35,224 bases of DNA from Streptomyces virginiae (GCF_000720455.1 NZ_JOAK01000049.1:1-35224), one strand, 5' to 3'. Counted from the first letter of the stretch, positions 8,802-16,072 are shown. The notes: generated by a model not told the origin, from the letters alone. Made by a program: numbers and translations.

Positions 8802-9202
8802 TCGGCGACGACCCCCGTGTTCTGGCAGGCGGTCAGCAGCCAGCGGCCGTCGGCTTGCTTCGAGATCACGTACAGCGGGGCGCCCTCGCTCTCCTCGCCC
8901 GGGGCCAGGTAACGTTGACGGACCTTGACTGCCGCGACGTCGGGGCGGATGAAGAGCACGTGGACCACCTCGTAGGTGACCTGGCCGTCCCAGCTTGCCG
9001 CGGGGAGGACCTTGCGGGTGAACTCCGAGATCGCGTCGAGGCCGATGAGGACCTTGCCGTGGGCCGTCGTCCAGATCGCGTCCGGGTGGAAGAGGCTGAG
9101 GAACTCTTCGGGGTCCTTGTTCTGCTGGGAGTGCTCGACGGTCGCGACGAGCTGGTCGATCGCTTCGATGTCTGCCGCGTGGGATGTGGATTCCGTGGTC
9201 AT
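8798..9202 (-). CDS. SnoaL-like / SgcJ-EcaC-type NTF2-fold protein
   Basis: This 134-residue cytoplasmic protein has the NTF2 fold of the SgcJ/EcaC family, a cone-shaped pocket seen in small enzymes and binding proteins. Visible family blocks: AIDQLVATVEHSQQNKDPEEF, LFHPDAIWTTAHGKVLIG, LDAISEFTRKVLP, EVVHVLFIRPDVAAVKVRQ, and the C-terminal DGRWLLTACQNTGVV, which is the usual end, so the gene is full length. The start is placed at the ATG at 9202 because a MerR-type promoter sits directly in front and would make a leaderless transcript; a GTG at 9217 in the same frame would overlap the -10 element. Its TAG stop is part of the CTAG next to an IS end. Substrate unknown. It lies inside the outer ends of the IS5 unit. 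Confidence 0.85.
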   Translation of the reverse strand: MTTESTSHAADIEAIDQLVATVEHSQQNKDPEEFLSLFHPDAIWTTAHGKVLIGLDAISEFTRKVLPAASWDGQVTYEVVHVLFIRPDVAAVKVRQRYLAPGEESEGAPLYVISKQADGRWLLTACQNTGVVAD

Positions 9203-9209
9203 GTGGATC

Positions 9210-9240
9210 ATCGTCACACCTCAAGCGCGATTGAGGTCAA
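9210..9240 (-). promoter_or_regulatory. MerR/SoxR-type promoter-operator of the SnoaL gene
   Basis: On the minus strand, TTGACC (9235-9240) is a -35 and GACGAT (9210-9215) a -10, separated by exactly 19 bases (9216-9234), the stretched spacing typical of MerR-family activators. The spacer region carries a 7-6-7 inverted repeat, ACCTCAA-6-TTGAGGT (9218-9237 on the plus strand), close to the CCTCAAG-N4-CTTGAGG site of SoxR-like regulators. The -10 ends eight bases before the ATG at 9202, so transcription would begin at or next to the start codon. No MerR gene is in the window. Confidence 0.65.
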
Positions 9241-9348
9241 GCGTGTGATCACATGGCGATGTGAGGCTGACCGAGTATCTGGCGCGGTTCCGGCACGAGC
9301 TGCCCGGGGAATCTGAGCCCAGGACAACGAGCCGGGCACGAGACATTG

Positions 9349-9373
9349 ACATGATCGGCCGGACACGTCCTAG
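9349..9373 (-). repeat. Outer IS5 right terminal repeat plus CTAG
   Basis: Reverse complement CTAG then GACGTGTCCGGCCGATC..., 20 of 21 identical to the left end. The CTAG includes the TAG stop codon of the beta-propeller gene. Confidence 0.75.
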
Positions 9374-10344
9374 TCGTTGAGGTGCGCCAGGAGGAGGTTG
9401 GGGTCCTTCGCCGTGACGTACGCGGCGCTCAGGACGTAGGCGGTGTCGCCGCGCAAGGCGATGGAGGTGGGGTTCTGCAGGCCGTCGGCAGCGGTCAGGA
9501 CGGTGGAGTGGGTGCCGTCGGGCTGGACGAGGGCGACCTCGCCGGGGCCGTTGAGGGCGGCCAGGAGCTGGTCGCCGTGGCCGGTGAAGGCGAAGTCGTC
9601 GATCCCGGCCAGGCCGGTGGCCCGGGTCTGGACAGGGCCGGCGCGGCCGTCACGCAGAACGGGTATGCGCAGGACGGTGCCCCGGTCGAGGTTGCTGACC
9701 CACAGCGCCCCGCCCCGGATCTTCAGCCCGTTGGCGCCGAGGAATCCGGTGGGGGACAGTTCGGGGGCGGTGGACCAGGTACGGGGGGAGCCTCCGGTGA
9801 TGGGCACGCTCGAGATGGTGCCGAGGACGGAATCGGTGATGTACAGGGTCCGGGCGCGCGGGTCCAGGGCCAGGCCGTTGGGCAGGCCGGCCGCGGGAAG
9901 CGCGGCAATGCGCTGCGGTGCGCCGCCGGGGCGCAGGCGCCACAGGCCGGTCAGGTCGGCGGTGCCGGTGGCGTACAGGAAGTACAGGGTGCCGTCGTGT
10001 GCGCGGACGATGCCGGTGGTCAGTGCGAAGCCCAGTACCGGGGTGTGGATGCCGCCGTCGGCGGGTGCGGGCAGGGTGGCCAGGATCCGGGTGGATCCCC
10101 CCGGCGTGATGTGGGCGACCTGGCGGGCCGCGGCGAAGGTGACGTAGGCGCTGCCGCCGGGAGCCAGGGCGATGTTCTCGGGCGTCTGGTGCCGGGTCAG
10201 GTCGAAGTGCGCGGCGATGCGGGCGCAGTTCAGTGGGGCGGAGACGGCGGACGCGACGCCGGGGGTGGCCGCGACGACCGCTGCCGAGGTCAGTACGACG
10301 GCTGCCGCGGCGGTCTTGGACAACGTGAACTTCTTCTTGAACAT
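9370..10344 (-). CDS. Secreted SMP-30/gluconolactonase-like beta-propeller protein
   Basis: The product is 324 residues from the ATG at 10344, chosen because a signal peptide begins there (MFKKKFTLSKTAAAAVVL... ending near AVSA) with GAAGGA just upstream; the open frame extends further but is not protein-like, apart from a possible ATG at 10368. The mature chain shows repeated propeller blades: PENIALAPGGSAYVTF, GIVRAHDGTLYFLYA, LPNGLALDPRARTLYITDS, GANGLKIRGGALWVSNLDRG, and NPTSIALRGDTAYVLSA. NGLALDP...LYITDS is the signature of SMP-30/strictosidine-synthase-like six-bladed propellers. Enzymatic activity cannot be decided. It follows the XRE regulator gene on the same strand after 83 bases and may be co-transcribed. 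Its TAG stop is the CTAG at the border of the IS5 unit. Confidence 0.75.
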   Translation of the reverse strand: MFKKKFTLSKTAAAAVVLTSAAVVAATPGVASAVSAPLNCARIAAHFDLTRHQTPENIALAPGGSAYVTFAAARQVAHITPGGSTRILATLPAPADGGIHTPVLGFALTTGIVRAHDGTLYFLYATGTADLTGLWRLRPGGAPQRIAALPAAGLPNGLALDPRARTLYITDSVLGTISSVPITGGSPRTWSTAPELSPTGFLGANGLKIRGGALWVSNLDRGTVLRIPVLRDGRAGPVQTRATGLAGIDDFAFTGHGDQLLAALNGPGEVALVQPDGTHSTVLTAADGLQNPTSIALRGDTAYVLSAAYVTAKDPNLLLAHLND

Positions 10345-10427
10345 GGTTCCTTCACTGTTTTCGGGCATGCGGCAGCGATGCGCCGATGCGGGGGTTGAGG
10401 GTTGCGGGGCTTGTGGTGTGTGCCAGG

Positions 10428-11330
10428 TCAGCGGGAGCCGGCCCGGATTCCCCGTCGCACCGGGTCGTGCTGCGGGGTGACCTGATCGAGCAGGGCCAGC
10501 GCGGTCCGCGCAGTCGAATCCGCCTCGGTGGTGGCGACCACGATGTTCTGCCCCTGGTCCGGGCCCAGGCCCTGACTCAGGGTCTGTTGGGTGACGGTCA
10601 GCGGGCCGACCAGCGGGTGCCGCATCTCGTAGGTCGCGACGGCGCACGCCGTGACGCGGTGGTCGGCCCACATCGAGGCGAAGTCCGTGCTCTTCGAGCT
10701 CAGCTCACCCACGAGCGCGTGGAGCGCGGTGTCGTCCGGGTGCCGGCCCGCCACCAGGCGCAGATTCCCCACCACGGCCCTGGCCTTGGCAGGCCAGTCG
10801 GCGTACAGGTCACGGGTGTGCGCGTCGAGGAACACCAGCCGGGCCATGTTGGGCCGATCCGCCGGCCGGTCCGGGGCACCCGGGTCCAGGTGTCCGGCGA
10901 ACAGCGCGTGGCCCAGCCGGTTCCATGCCAGGACGTCACTGCGGCGGCCGGTCACGATGGCCGGGACGTGGGCCAGTGCCTCCAGCAGCTGGCCGGTCGC
11001 CTCCGTCACCCGCTCCGGGGCGGCCCGACGGCCTCGGCCCGTGCCCGTGGCCGACGACCTGGCCAGGTCGTGCAAGTGCAGGCGCTCGGCCTCCTCCAGC
11101 CGCAGGGCCCGGGCGATCGCGTCCAGCACCTGCGGTGAGGCGTTCAAGGACTGCCCCTGTTCCAGCCGGGTGTAGTACGAGACGCTCACGCCCGCCAGCG
11201 ACGCCAGCTCCTCTCGTCGAAGACCCGGCACACGGCGACGCTCCCCGTAGCCGGGTATGCCGAGATCCTCCGGTTGCAGCTGCGAGCGCCGCGTCTGCAG
11301 GAACTCCCCGAGCCGCACTTTTCCGTTCAT
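10428..11330 (-). CDS. XRE-family regulator with MmyB-like C-terminal domain
   Basis: The protein is 300 residues from the ATG at 11330 (MNGKVRLGEFLQTRR). Residues 1-85 form an XRE/Cro helix-turn-helix: LGEFLQTRRSQLQPEDLG, then VPGLRREELASLAGVSVSYYTRLEQG. GLRREELAxLAGVSxxYYxRLEQG is the hallmark of the MmyB-like subfamily. The C-terminal part (PAIVTGRRSDVLAWNRLGHAL, RLVFLDAHTRDLYADW, LVGELSSKSTDFASMWADH, VAT-YEMRHPLVG) is the MmyB-type ligand-binding domain, thought in homologues to bind a fatty-acid-like molecule. The SRPBCC gene is transcribed divergently from a 140-base gap, the common arrangement in which such a regulator controls its neighbour. The beta-propeller gene lies 83 bases downstream on the same strand. 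Confidence 0.85.
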   Translation of the reverse strand: MNGKVRLGEFLQTRRSQLQPEDLGIPGYGERRRVPGLRREELASLAGVSVSYYTRLEQGQSLNASPQVLDAIARALRLEEAERLHLHDLARSSATGTGRGRRAAPERVTEATGQLLEALAHVPAIVTGRRSDVLAWNRLGHALFAGHLDPGAPDRPADRPNMARLVFLDAHTRDLYADWPAKARAVVGNLRLVAGRHPDDTALHALVGELSSKSTDFASMWADHRVTACAVATYEMRHPLVGPLTVTQQTLSQGLGPDQGQNIVVATTEADSTARTALALLDQVTPQHDPVRRGIRAGSR

Positions 11331-11470
11331 GGATCCGAGTATGGGCCGGGCCCGACCGCACAGCCTGACCCTGGCGCGGATAGGCACCAGCGGGTCTGGC
11401 TCCCCGGCGAGAGCGGTGGTGACATGGGCGTTGCCGACATGGCCCCACCCCACCTGTCCAGGAGGACACC

Positions 11471-11986
11471 TTGCACGCCAGCGCCACCACCAGCGAACAC
11501 GACGTCTTCGAAGTCCTGGACGCATCGGATTTCAGCTTCACCCGGCGCGCCTGGGTCGCTGCCGCGCCCGCCCGTGTCTACGACCTGGTCAGTGACGTGT
11601 CCGCCATCGGGCGCTGGAGCCCCAACGCGAGCGACGTCACGTTCGACCAAGGCGCCGGCCCCCGGGTCGGGGCCTGGTTCAGCGGCCGCAACCACAAGGA
11701 CGGCAAACAGTGGACCACCCGCTCCCAGGTCGTAAGGGCCGACCCCGGCGCCTCCTTCGCCTTCGTGGTCGGCGGTGCCGTTGACGGCATCGTGCAATGG
11801 AGCTGGACCTGCCACGCCCAGGGACGTGGAACCGTCGTCGAGCAGTCCTGGCAACTCCTGCGCCTCGACCCTGTGCTCGGCGCCACCCGCGGCGACCTCG
11901 ACGCCCTGCGCGACTACATGACGAGCAGCGTCGAAACCACCCTGCTCTCCCTCGCCCAGTGGATCGCCGAAACACCGGCCGGGTGA
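11471..11986 (+). CDS. SRPBCC-family (START-like) protein
   Basis: This 171-residue soluble protein starts with TTG at 11471, fixed by the strong AGGAGG six bases upstream; no ATG or GTG in frame fits as well. The pattern is that of a polyketide-cyclase/START-like helix-grip fold: FTRRAWVAAAPARVYDLVSD, then VSAIGRWSPNASDV, GPRVGAWFSGRN, QVVRADPGASFAFVV, VQWSWTCHAQGRGTVVEQSW, and a long C-terminal helix (LRDYMTSSVETTLLSLAQWI). Members bind hydrophobic ligands in a deep pocket and act as cyclases, carriers or stress proteins. It diverges from the XRE/MmyB regulator and is the most likely target of that protein. Nothing identifies the ligand. Confidence 0.8.
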   Translation: MHASATTSEHDVFEVLDASDFSFTRRAWVAAAPARVYDLVSDVSAIGRWSPNASDVTFDQGAGPRVGAWFSGRNHKDGKQWTTRSQVVRADPGASFAFVVGGAVDGIVQWSWTCHAQGRGTVVEQSWQLLRLDPVLGATRGDLDALRDYMTSSVETTLLSLAQWIAETPAG

Positions 11987-12059
11987 ACGACCCCGCGGGG
12001 CGGTGCACCTGGACCGTCACGCGATCCGCAGGAACTCCGCAGCCCGCACGGGCAACCAC

Positions 12060-12440
12060 GGCGGCCGGCCACCGGTGATCACCGACGACATTCTGCGCGC
12101 CGCGCTCCGCCGCCGGGCGATCGCCTCAAATGGGGCCGCGACAACCGGTCCTGCGAGGATGCGAAGGACGGGGGAGTCCTTCGGGGTAACGGCCAGGTGC
12201 GGTCGAGACTCCGCGGGCGACCTGCGAGGGGCCGGATGGCCCGGCCTCCATCAGGGCAACGCGGACCAGGGCGCCGTAGTGCGAGCTGAGCAGGGTGGCC
12301 GTGCCGCGGATCCGGCGGCGGGCGGGCAGCATCTCACTCGCCCTTGAGGAGCTGGGCGAGCTGCTCGTCCAGGTGAACTGGCCGGAGTCGAGCGCGGCCC
12401 TCCAGCCAGTCGAGCCGCGTCCCCAAGTCTGCGCCTGCTC
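12060..12440. pseudogene. Remnants of a helix-turn-helix gene and unassigned decayed coding DNA
   Basis: On the plus strand at about 12060-12120, GGRPPVITDDILRAALRRR matches the GRPPxxTDDxLxxAxARR helix-turn-helix found in resolvase C-termini, but it lacks the catalytic part and breaks off. On the minus strand at about 12340-12430 a frame reading LDWLEGRARLDSGQF looks coding and ends soon after. No intact gene is present before 12498. Confidence 0.35.
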
Positions 12441-12497
12441 ATGCCGGAGGTTGAACAGACCTCGGCTTGTTCTTCACATTTCGACAGGATTGGCGTC

Positions 12498-13817
12498 ATG
12501 ACCCAGGAAGGCCCTGCGTACTACGAACTCGGCTACGGCGAGGACTTCGGTCTGACCGCCCTGACCGAACGCCTCAGCCGTCCCGGCTCCGCCCCCGGCC
12601 CGGCCGCCGCGCTCAAGCTCGCGGAGGAACTGGCCGACCGGTCAGAGGGCGAGGAGGCCGTCGAGCTGGGGGAGGACGCCCGCCGCCTGCTGGCGTCCGA
12701 GCTCCCGGAACGGGTCCTTCACACGGTGTGGCTGGCCTCCACCGGGAACGCCTTCGACCCGACCGACCACGGCATGACCTGCCGTGCCTGGCTGGAGCGG
12801 ATCTCGGAGGTGTCCACGGCGCGGCTCCGGCAGAACACGGCGTCCTGCACCCCTCGGCCGGTGCGGCCGGGGCGGGAGTCGCGGCTCTGCCGGGCGGTCG
12901 TGGCGGCACTCCGCGTCACGGCCCCGGCCCTGGCGGACGCTTGTCCGCAGCCGAAGATCGTCGACTGCCTGGAGCAAGTGGTGACCGGCGCCGACGCCGA
13001 TCTCGGCATGCGCCTGTTGCTCCGCGCGCTCAAGGCACACGCCGTGCCCGTTCCGTACGGGCAGTACCGCCGCCTGGTGGCCCTCGGCTGGCAATTCGGA
13101 TTCGCCCCGGGCGCCGTACACGACGGCCTCGCGATCACCTGGCCGCCGGTCAGGGCCGCCTCCCGGCAGGGCATCAACGGGGACTTCGGGCTCTCCCGAC
13201 TCGCCAGGCAGTTCACGGCGGGCCGGCACTACCGCACGCCCCGCGAGGCAGTCGCGGCCGCCGTGAAGGTCGACGGCTACGAGCGCCCTCCGGGCTCGGA
13301 GGCAGCCGTACTCCTGGAGGACATACGCCGGCTGCTCGACCCCGGCCTGTCCGATGACGCGATCACCGTGCTGTGGCTGGCGGCAACGGACCGCGGCCAC
13401 AACATCGACAGGTTCGGCATCGGCGGCCGGGAGTGGCTGCAGCAGGTCGCCGAAGTGTGCGAGGAGCACCTGACCGAGGTCGCACCTGCCTACGCACCGG
13501 CGGCCCCGCCACCGGCCACCGCTGCCGGCGACGAGGTCCTGCGCGAGATCCGCGGCATGTCCCCCCTCGCCGCGACCACGGTGGTCAGCCCCGACTTCCA
13601 CCCCCTCGAAGGCGCCACGGTCATGGAAGCCCTGGAACAGATCACCACCCAGAGCGACCCCGACCTCGGGTTCCGTCTGCTCCTGCGCACAGTGGAGGTC
13701 CTCCGGCTGCCGCTCACTGAGGAGCAGTACACCCGCTACGAAGCCCTCGCCAGCCGTTTCCACTACGGCGAGGACCACCTCCTCTTCGCGGTCGACCACC
13801 TGGTGCAGCGCACCTGA
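12498..13817 (+). CDS. Unrecognised protein made of two tandem copies of one unit
   Basis: I do not recognise this 439-residue soluble protein. It starts at the ATG at 12498 (MTQEGPAYYELGYGEDFGL), with a weak AGGAT upstream; an ATG at 12441 would add 19 residues. The chain repeats itself. Residues of about 16-205 and 220-439 align block by block: EDFGLTALTERL with GDFGLSRLARQF; ELGEDARRLLASELPERVLHTVW with LLEDIRRLLDPGLSDDAITVLW; LASTGNAFD with LAATDRGHNID; CRAWLERISEV with GREWLQQVAEV; VDCLEQVVTGADADLGMRLLL with VMEALEQITTQSDPDLGFRLLL; VPYGQYRRLVALGWQFGF with LTEEQYTRYEALASRFHY. Each unit is mainly helical with conserved Trp and acidic positions. No signal peptide or membrane segment. Function unknown. 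Confidence 0.75.
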   Translation: MTQEGPAYYELGYGEDFGLTALTERLSRPGSAPGPAAALKLAEELADRSEGEEAVELGEDARRLLASELPERVLHTVWLASTGNAFDPTDHGMTCRAWLERISEVSTARLRQNTASCTPRPVRPGRESRLCRAVVAALRVTAPALADACPQPKIVDCLEQVVTGADADLGMRLLLRALKAHAVPVPYGQYRRLVALGWQFGFAPGAVHDGLAITWPPVRAASRQGINGDFGLSRLARQFTAGRHYRTPREAVAAAVKVDGYERPPGSEAAVLLEDIRRLLDPGLSDDAITVLWLAATDRGHNIDRFGIGGREWLQQVAEVCEEHLTEVAPAYAPAAPPPATAAGDEVLREIRGMSPLAATTVVSPDFHPLEGATVMEALEQITTQSDPDLGFRLLLRTVEVLRLPLTEEQYTRYEALASRFHYGEDHLLFAVDHLVQRT

Positions 13818-13903
13818 CCCATGCCCGAACCGGTACGCACAACGAGAACTCCCCTACCAACCCAGGGCGCCCTGCGCCAGCGGATCCCCAATCGCCGACT
13901 CTG

Positions 13904-13927
13904 CCGGTGTCACCGGTTTCTTTCAGG
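13904..13927 (+). terminator. Weak hairpin with T-rich tail after the duplicated-unit gene
   Basis: A short stem (CCGGT at 13904-13908, ACCGG at 13912-13916) is followed by TTTCTTTC on the plus strand, 87 bases after the stop of the upstream gene and just beyond the convergent RpiB stop. The stem is only five pairs, so this is a weak call. Confidence 0.3.
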
Positions 13928-14387
13928 GTGTGGTTCTGGTGCTGTGCTGATGGTCGAGCCGATTGACGCGCGCGACGTTCTCCCGGTCCTCGGCGTCCGC
14001 GCTCGCCTCAGCGGCGAACCAGGCATCGAGGATCTCCTTGAGCAGAGGTTCCGAGGTCAGGCGCAGACTGAGCGCGAGCACGTTGGCGTCATTCCAGCGG
14101 CGTGCACCGTCCGCCGTGTAGGCGTCCGTGCACAGGGCTGCGCGTACGCCGGGAACCTTGTTCGCCGCGATCGACGCGCCCGTACCGGTCCAGCAGCACA
14201 CGACCGCCTGGTCGGCGTTCCCGGCGGCCACTTCGCGGGCCGCCGCCTCCGAGCAGGCTGCCCACTGCGGGTCATCGCCGGGGCTGAGCGCCCCGTACGC
14301 CACCACGTCGTGCCCGCGCTCGCGTAGTTGCCCGAGGAGTGCGCGAGCCACGGGTTCGTCCATGTCCGAGGAAACAGAGATCCGCAT
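13923..14387 (-). CDS. RpiB/LacAB-type sugar-phosphate isomerase
   Basis: The 154-residue protein has the full length and fold of the RpiB/LacA/LacB family, which interconverts ribose-5-phosphate and ribulose-5-phosphate or analogous hexose phosphates. Diagnostic blocks: MRISVSSDMDEPVARALLGQL at the N-terminus, GHDVVAYG, then VVCCWTGTGASIAANKVPG (residues about 62-80). The Cys before the GTGxSIAANK loop is in the position of the catalytic thiol of RpiB, although an extra Trp follows it. RAALCTDAYTADGAR and NDANVLALSLR complete the family pattern. Classical members carry a DH near the start; here the pair is DMD, hinting at a different substrate. It is convergent with the duplicated-unit gene and has no sugar-pathway neighbour. 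Confidence 0.85.
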   Translation of the reverse strand: MRISVSSDMDEPVARALLGQLRERGHDVVAYGALSPGDDPQWAACSEAAAREVAAGNADQAVVCCWTGTGASIAANKVPGVRAALCTDAYTADGARRWNDANVLALSLRLTSEPLLKEILDAWFAAEASADAEDRENVARVNRLDHQHSTRTTP

Positions 14388-14617
14388 GTCCCGAGACTAG
14401 CCAGCTTTGCAGGAGGGTCGCCGCAAGCGGAGGATGAACACCTCCGCTTTGCGGCGTGGATGAGGCCCGATGCCCCGGAGCCCTCTGGGGCTGCAGTACC
14501 ACCGGGCCGCCCCGCCTTTCTACCGCGCCAGTCGGCGCCGGGTTCGGATAGGGCGGTGGGCTGCGCCTGGTCGCGGGCCGGTCGCGGTCGGCTTTCTGGG
14601 GCGAGGTGATGGCTGGT

Positions 14618-15122
14618 TCAGTTCTGCTGGCCGGGTGAGTGCACGTAGCGCACCCCGGGCGGGTCTTGGGGGGAGGAACCCCTTCGCGCCGCCCTCCCGA
14701 GGGAAGACCACCAGGTAGACCTTGCACGGCTTGGCAGCAGCGGGTCCCTGATAGTCGAAGCTGATCCCCGGTTTCTCGTCGGGGTAGGTGTCGAAGACCC
14801 ATGTCGCCGGCCCGGTGTACGAACGACCCGCCGCATCGGCGGACTGTCCGCACTCCGGTCCGGGCCGTGTGACCCGTTCCAGGTCCGCAGAACCGTCCGC
14901 CCGGACCGTCAATCGGCCGCCGTCCGAGCCTTGCCAGACCCCCGCCACATCAGCGATCGCGAGCGGGTCCTCACGGTCCCTGCCGAGATAGAAGAGGAAG
15001 GCGACCATCAGCGCCAGGAACAGCTGTTGGCGTCCGGGGCGCGGCAAAGGGAGAGCAGGTTCCGCCTGCCAAGGTTGCTTGCCCGATGATCTTCCTGGCA
15101 CCGGACACCGGGCCAGGGTCAC
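14618..15122 (-). pseudogene. Small membrane/lipoprotein-like hypothetical protein, frameshifted
   Basis: One frame reads a short membrane segment (QLFLALMVAFLFYLG), then ADVAGVWQGSDGGRLTVRADGSADLERV, GPATWVFDTYPDEKPGISFDY and CKVYLVVFPREGGAKGFLP. The VAGVWxGxDGGRLTVxxDG block is typical of small Streptomyces secreted or lipoproteins of unknown role. At about 14670-14690 a C-rich run coincides with loss of frame: the original frame runs on to 14520 as Arg/Pro-rich sequence, while the neighbouring frame ends neatly as PGVRYVHSPGQQN at 14618. I therefore infer a frameshift near the end. The N-terminus is uncertain: the GTG at 15122 has no clear ribosome site, and the region upstream is the dead CBM48 gene. 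Confidence 0.45.
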
Positions 15123-15326
15123 GGCCGGCCAGCGCCGGTGTGTGGCTGCGGCCCGTGGGCAGTTCCACGGTGACCGCCCGGTGGCCGTCCTTGCGCGGGG
15201 TCAGGGCATGAACCCCGGGACGCCAGTCGTTGAAGCCACCGACCACACTCACCTCCGCCGGAGGCATGCCGGCGGGAGGACGAAAGTGTCCGTGGCCGTG
15301 TTCTTGCGAAGGGCGCGTTGCAGCAC
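15080..15326 (-). pseudogene. Broken isoamylase-early-set (CBM48) small protein
   Basis: The start is clear: AGGAG nine bases before the GTG at 15326, then LQRALRKNTATDTFVLPPA. After that the frame must change by one at about 15265 to continue as PPAEVSVVGGFNDWRPGVHAL and TPRKDGHRAVTVELPTGRSHT. VSVVGDFNDWxPGxHxLTPRKDGxRxVTVxLPxGR is the glycogen-binding CBM48/isoamylase N-terminal domain, found as stand-alone proteins of about 100 residues in Streptomyces. After RSHT the frame is lost again, and the expected FRYLxxGxYWFxDxxAD end is absent. Two frameshifts in 250 bases make this a pseudogene. Confidence 0.7.
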
Positions 15327-15504
15327 GACAGGCTCCTGACAGGCAGGGGGGCGGGGACAGGAGCCCATGCTCGGTGCAGAGCTCGAGCCCGTCACGCTTG
15401 CGCCGCCACTGGGTCACCCGCCCGCCACACACGGCAGGACGAGACCCACGCACGCGTGTGACAGTCCAGGGGGAAGACCTCGACACCGCGCCGCCCCCTC
15501 GCAA

Positions 15505-15550
15505 GCAGGGCCCGGCCGAAGCCCCGGTACTCACACCGGCCGGGCCCTGC
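15505..15550 (+). terminator. Perfect 13-base-pair hairpin upstream of the cupin gene
   Basis: GCAGGGCCCGGCC (15505-15517) and GGCCGGGCCCTGC (15538-15550) are perfect inverted copies around a 20-base loop. There is no T tract. It lies in a gene-free stretch of 315 bases between the dead CBM48 gene and the cupin gene, so it may be a bidirectional terminator or a relic of a terminator for a lost gene. Confidence 0.45.
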
Positions 15551-15640
15551 GCCACGCCCTGGGCCTGCCGCGCACCAGCGACCCCACTGGCGGTGGCGGG
15601 AACTGGTTGGGCGCCGTCGGCTGCCTGGTGTACTGCGCGC

Positions 15641-16072
15641 ATGACAGATCAGAAGCAGTGCACGGTCGTCAGGACCGGTACATATGAAGGCATCCAGGGC
15701 GGGAGTTTCGGGGCGGGGATCAGCGCCCAGTCTGCGGGCGCGGAGCGGTTGTGTCTGCACCGGCTGGTCATGCCGGCCGGGACGCGGGGGCGTCCTCACC
15801 TGCACGAGGGGCACGAGTCGGCCATCTTCATCCAGTCCGGGCAGGTCGAGGTCTGGCACGGCGAGGACTTGGCCGAGCACGTGGTCCTGCGGGCGGGGGA
15901 CTACATCCACATCCCCGCGGACACGCCTCACATGCCGGTCAACACCGGTGACCAGGACATGGTGTGCCTGGTCGCGCGCACCGATCCCGACGAACAGGAA
16001 GGGGTCCGGTTGCTGGACCTCCCCAGCTGGCTGGAGTCCCGGCTGGGGCCGCTACCGGTCGGGGCCGGCTGA
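15641..16072 (+). CDS. Cupin-domain protein
   Basis: This 143-residue single-domain cupin starts at the ATG at 15641 (MTDQKQCTVVRTGTYEG). Cupin motif 1 is seen as PHLHEGHESAIFIQSGQVEVW (approximately G-x5-HxH-x4-E-x6-G), and motif 2 as GDYIHIPADTPHMPVNTG (G-x5-PxG/D-x2-H-x3-N). The His pair, the Glu and the later His form the usual metal site. The beta-barrel could bind or isomerise a small molecule; comparable proteins are annotated only as cupins. No signal peptide. The open frame runs far upstream but the earlier part overlaps the dead CBM48 gene and is not protein-like. The start lacks a strong ribosome site, so it could be leaderless or poorly translated. Confidence 0.8.
   Translation: MTDQKQCTVVRTGTYEGIQGGSFGAGISAQSAGAERLCLHRLVMPAGTRGRPHLHEGHESAIFIQSGQVEVWHGEDLAEHVVLRAGDYIHIPADTPHMPVNTGDQDMVCLVARTDPDEQEGVRLLDLPSWLESRLGPLPVGAG

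Larger units (their letters stand above)
7797..9373 (+). mobile_element. IS5-family element, outer ends enclosing transposase and SnoaL gene
   Basis: Two matching ends bracket this interval. The left end at 7801-7821 (GACTTGTCCGGCCGATCATG...) and the right end at 9349-9369, read in reverse complement (GACGTGTCCGGCCGATCATG...), agree at 20 of 21 positions. Each is bordered by CTAG (7797-7800 and 9370-9373), consistent with a target duplication of the IS5 family. A third, degraded end lies at 8780-8797 directly after the transposase (CTTGCCGGTCGATCATG in reverse) with its own CTAG at 8798-8801. The basic IS is therefore 7801-8797, about 1 kb. The outer pair encloses an additional SnoaL-like gene, making a 1.57-kb unit. 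Confidence 0.65.

Noticed and set aside
12642..13799. Minus-strand 385-residue frame opposite the duplicated-unit gene
   Set aside because: It is an antisense shadow. The internal repeat and codon bias support the plus-strand gene.
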